From the NCBI GenBank assembly GCA_026419785.1, contig JAODTK010003132.1, forward strand, positions 124,001-188,000: a DNA stretch of 64,000 bases, read 5' to 3'. Source of the DNA: Sclerodactyla briareus (taxonomy: Eukaryota; Echinodermata; Holothuroidea; Dendrochirotida; Sclerodactylidae). Numbering within the stretch: position 1 is the first letter of the stretch; the number at the start of each line of letters is the position of its first letter. Below are positions 60,793 through 64,000 of the stretch, in pieces. The notes under the pieces are model-generated. The model was given only the letters and a program-made list of their open reading frames with translations. It was not told where the DNA came from and did not search any database. A program made the position numbers and the translations under genes.

Positions 60793-61117
60793 ACAAAGAC
60801 CTACATGATTCCCGGCTCAGCTCGCGACCACACTGCTTTAGGCGGCCACGTGGGGCCCACCAAATGCGGCGATCGAGTGGCGACTCTCTATGAACGATGC
60901 CACTGTCTCCGCCATCGCCATTAACCAGTAACTCTTCAACGCTTTATCCGATTGAACTGGAACTTTTCATGCATGTCGGTCATAGAGAATGCTTTTGATG
61001 GTTCGAAAAGGTCGTCGTGTCCACATTACTGCGACTCGCGGATTTTGCGTGATTTTGGCGATTTTCAACGAAATTCGGGTGATGTAGACTACTCCGTCTC
61101 TTGTACCGGAAAAGCAG

Positions 61118-61270
61118 TGTTGTAGTACTCAAGTCCGGACTCGGACTCAAGTCCGGACTCAAGACTCATGACTCCGGACTCGTGACTCAGGCTCATTGGA
61201 CTTCGGACTCACCTTCAAGACTCGGACTCAGGACTCGGACCACCTGTCCAGACTCAGGACTCATGCTTTT
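61118..61270. repeat. GACTC(A/G) minisatellite
   Basis: It starts CAGTGTTGTAGTACTCAAG and continues with many imperfect copies of a hexamer of type GGACTC/AAGACTC/GTCCGGACTC. Two inverted arrangements (ACTCAAGTCCGGACTCGG) are included. The CAGTGTTGTAGT start looks like a DNA-transposon end adjoining the hexamer array; the other end was not found. Confidence 0.85.
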
Positions 61271-61403
61271 TCAGCATGAGTACAGAGATGGGTCCTTCAT
61301 TATTTTTCTTCATTTTGGTAATTCAAAGGAAATAGAACTGTAGGAATGGTAAATTTCTTTATTGTAGCCTATTCAGTCATTGAGTTTACAGACCTCAGGA
61401 ATA

Positions 61404-62138
61404 CAGGGGCGTAGGCTGGGGGTGCGGGGGTGCCGACGCACCCTCCGCCGAGGTGAGTTCCGCTCAAAATGGGTTAACATTTCCTCAAGACCGAGTAAGC
61501 GAAAAAAGCTTAACACAAGTAGGCCTACCCCGTAACTCTTGTAGGCTACCTACAAGGGGATATCCTTCGGACAGCTGATCCTATATTATACTAGTATATT
61601 CGGAGAGAATAGGATAGCAATGCACATCGTAGGAATATCGACCCAGAATTGGGCATATTTCACAAAGTATGCACCCTCCAGCTGTGACGCCCGCGCCGCA
61701 AGTTTTTTAACAACACCCTTCCATCCAAATTAGTGAATAACCGAATAGCCCACGGGGACAAAACAAGGATGGCGAAACTCTTCACTGTTAAAACCCAAGT
61801 TGAATTGATGAGGACGAAAAAATAAAGATGTCCACCCCATCATGAGGTTTTTGGAATATTTCCTCCTTTCCCATCATTTTTTTTTTCAATTTTGGTCACT
61901 ATTAAAACAAAATGTGTATGATTCCTGGTAAAAAAACAAAAAAAAAACAAAAATTTTCCTGACCTTATCTTAACGTTGATGAACACAATATAGCAACCAC
62001 AGATTGCATCTACGAGTCGTAAATATTTCGAAAAGGACTCGAAGGGAGCGTAGCACTCCGCTCCCCTTTGACCCCTCTTCCAGGACGGCGATCACTGACT
62101 CATTCAGCACCTCAGGCCCAGACCAGCCTACGCCCCTG
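61404..62138. mobile_element. hAT-like TIR element, 735 bp, 16/16 TIR match
   Basis: CAGGGGCGTAGGCTGG (61404-61419) and CCAGCCTACGCCCCTG (62123-62138) are perfect 16 bp inverted repeats. The left side continues into G-rich DNA (GGGTGCGGGGGTGCC). No transposase frame is present. The 8 bp flanks (CAGGAATA and GCATAGTT) do not match. The perfect TIRs make this the best-preserved TIR pair of the CAG-GGCGTA type in the window. Confidence 0.82.
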
Positions 62139-63066
62139 GCATAGTTCACCAGACTGCGCGCGCAATAAAATGGACTGAAAGTTTGCCTTCACAAGGCAGA
62201 GGAGAACGAAATGTAGATGCATACTACCACAATGTTTACACTCACTGGATGCAAGTCTGCTCGATTTCCATTACGGATTTGTCAGGAACTGCATTCTTCG
62301 GCACTCAATCGCCATATCAGGGATTAAAGGTACAAACAACATATCTATGTTCCCGGTGGTGTAAATTTTGGAGTTGAGGAAGCTGTTTGTCTGAAGTGAA
62401 ACCTCCTGTGGTGAGAACTCTTGCCCTACATGGTATTGTTGTGGTACATGTTGCGCGATATCAAACAAGCAACTGATTTCGACGTTTCGAGTTTTTACCC
62501 ATGGACGATACCATTGACCAAATGGTTGGAGGAGTCTTGCATTGACCTGGAAGTATTACATAGACTAATGTACGTCTATTACCCTAGCCTAAGTTAACTG
62601 CAATCGTTGTCCTCTTGACCAGAGTAGGCTAGATATGAATTACGTACATTGCGCATAGAGACTAATCATGACTATGGAGTGTGGCCAATGAATAGCTACG
62701 CCACCTTGTGAGCTGAGATTCGCTCTGGTAAATACATTTGTCTATGACATGGCACCCCAAAGTAAGACTGGCACAGTTGTGCAACTATCAATTACATGTT
62801 GACATGTTGTGTGAGGGTTAGTTTTAGGAATCCGGGGGGGTAAGTAGCCAGCAGAGTGTTGAGGTAAGAGCCCAGGAGCTCATTCTATGGGGGTTGGAGG
62901 GGACCAGGGAATAGCTAGTATAGAATAACTGGAGATGTTATGAGCCTGTGTTGTATGGTGCAATTTATGGACTGTAGTGAATACAAACACTCATCATGGT
63001 TAATGTCCATAGAAACAAGTGTTTTATGCACCGTTGTGTCAAATTGTGTGAACAAGATTTTGCAGG
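62139..63066. other. Unrecognised DNA
   Basis: No gene, RNA or repeat was recognised. Open frame 62183-62377 has no recognisable domain. Confidence 0.4.
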
Positions 63067-63296
63067 CGCAGACCCACATTGCTATAGTACACACTCACTA
63101 CATGGAGCACATGCCGGCGGCACCTAGCGTCCTAGCCGCATCCACCCAGCCACCTCCGCGCCGACCCGCCTGACCCCCCCCCCCAACTCCTGTGGTACCT
63201 GGCCTCTACCATGAGCAACGGGGAGACCCTGCGAGCGGCCCCGACCCACCCCAGGGCCTGTGTGAAGGTGCATTTGGACAGTATCGTCCGCTGGGA
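63067..63296 (+). CDS. Candidate exon, unknown protein, with a frame break
   Basis: A GC-rich island starts after an acceptor-like TTTTGCAG and reads AQTHIAIVHTHYMEHMPAAP and on to PPPRRPA before a TGA just ahead of a long C run. In another frame after the run it continues LLWYLASTMSNGETLRAAPT, then HPRACVKVHLDSIVRWE, to a donor-like GAG|GTGGGT. Third codon positions are GC-rich, unlike the surroundings. The frame change next to the homopolymer may be a sequencing error, a pseudogene lesion, or a sign that this is not coding. The minus strand is also open here. I recognise no family. Confidence 0.3.
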
Positions 63297-63368
63297 GGTG
63301 GGTCATATGGTATATAGGCTTGTGCCTGATTGGTGCCATAGTTAGCAAAACAACTGCAGTCACGTTTA

Positions 63369-63548
63369 CCCTAACTTGTGGATTTGACATTATGCCATAA
63401 ATTTTGTCATTATGTGGTACAGTCGTCATAGTGCAGAAACCATATCCAGTCAGAAAACCACGCATTCAGTGTTTCCCCCTAACTTGTAATTTGACATTTT
63501 GTCATTATGTCAGTACAGTCGTATAGTGCACGAAACCATATTATTATA
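63369..63548 (+). repeat. Tandem duplication, ~107 bp unit
   Basis: CCCTAACTTGTGGATTTGAC (63370) and CCCTAACTTGTAATTTGACA (63477) start two units that share TTTTGTCATTATGT, GTACAGTCGT-ATAGTGCA and GAAACCATAT. Confidence 0.85.
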
Positions 63549-63754
63549 TCATAACAAAAATGTGATTGCGTCTGGCAGTAAAATACGAGGCGAGATGGAG
63601 CTAATTAACTTGAAACTCTAACAAGAGAGGAGCACCAACTTTTAAATTTTGGAATTGCTGGAGCATTACATTAGAATATCATTCTACATTTTCACAACTC
63701 TTCCGTAAGAAGGAAGGCGCTTTCAGTTTCAGAGCATCAATGAATAGGCCCTTA

Positions 63755-63796
63755 CATCACAGACAGGCTTGGAAATCACAGACAGGGCTTTGGAAG
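63755..63796 (+). repeat. ~20-bp tandem duplication
   Basis: ATCACAGACAGGCTTGGAA is followed at once by ATCACAGACAGGGCTTTGGA. The two differ by single-base length changes. Confidence 0.85.
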
Positions 63797-64000
63797 TTGG
63801 ATCAGGGTAGATGACAGTTTCAGAGCTACTGGGCTGTAACTCAGGGTTAGCTAAGCCCTAGGGTGCATGTAGCCTGATATGGAGTGGTATTGATCGTCAA
63901 CTTTGGATATTTGCCGAATGTGCTATGTGGTAAATGACTCTGTTTATTATGCAGTCACTTTTGGGCATATGGCCACACTCCTGAACATGTTCACCAAAAT

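Noticed and set aside
60800-60930. 3' end of a minus-strand LINE ending in the CATA microsatellite
   Set aside because: The layout fits, but no RT or other LINE motif is readable in the 300 bp on the upstream side.

Overview
The window looks like non-coding nuclear DNA of a multicellular animal. There is no compact gene array, no ribosome-binding-site/ORF organisation and no rRNA. It holds long AT-leaning stretches with short chance reading frames, many microsatellites, decayed LINE reverse transcriptases, a tRNA-derived SINE, non-autonomous DNA transposons with terminal inverted repeats (TIRs), and tandem repeats of 130-440 bp. The mix of CR1/L2/Jockey-type LINE remains, hAT-like and other MITEs, a tRNA SINE and frequent TAGGCCTA-type motifs suggests an aquatic invertebrate. 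An echinoderm or hemichordate would fit, but that is a guess. Related repeat copies differ by many single-base indels, so either the copies are old or the consensus is not fully polished.

Layout. 1-6.2 kb: mostly unrecognised DNA with one ~100 bp direct repeat pair. 6.2-8.2 kb: TCTA microsatellite, then a ~290 bp tandem array and AGGTCA-containing repeat units. 8.26-9.38 kb: a 1.1 kb hAT-like element with TIRs and a near-perfect 8 bp target duplication; related sequence returns as a scrambled 2.4 kb composite at 13.8-16.2 kb. 11.3-11.95 kb: C-terminal end of a LINE ORF2 with its (ATT)n tail. 18.1-19.2 kb: a duplicated unit with an (AAT)n tract and the first copy of a ~300 bp dispersed repeat (second copy 30.25-30.53 kb). 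20.4 kb: ~127 bp tandem array. 22.2-23.2, 25.2-25.7 and 35.2-36.4 kb: three more decayed LINE RT fragments, at least two lineages. 26.9-27.8 kb and 54.2-54.6 kb: three members of one ~400 bp MITE family. 40.9-41.7 kb: a minus-strand tRNA-derived SINE and a second copy of its body. 46.3-50.2 kb: a repeat-dense block with a hairpin, a GT microsatellite, TGACCT-rich ~280 bp tandem units, a hAT-like MITE, and ~140 bp and ~440 bp tandem arrays. 56.3-56.7 kb: diverged TGACCT-rich units. 59.7-62.1 kb: two hAT-like TIR elements, a CATA microsatellite and a GACTC minisatellite. 63.1-63.5 kb: a GC-rich possible exon and a ~107 bp tandem duplication.

No complete protein-coding gene can be supported. Two short GC-rich open stretches with splice-like borders (36.53-36.68 kb minus, 63.07-63.30 kb plus) are the only candidate host exons and both are weak. 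The identifiable features do not form a pathway; they are a record of successive mobile-element insertion, tandem amplification and decay. No new defence, biosynthetic or regulatory system was found. All boundaries were read by eye and are approximate to about 10-50 bp unless a TIR or motif fixes them.
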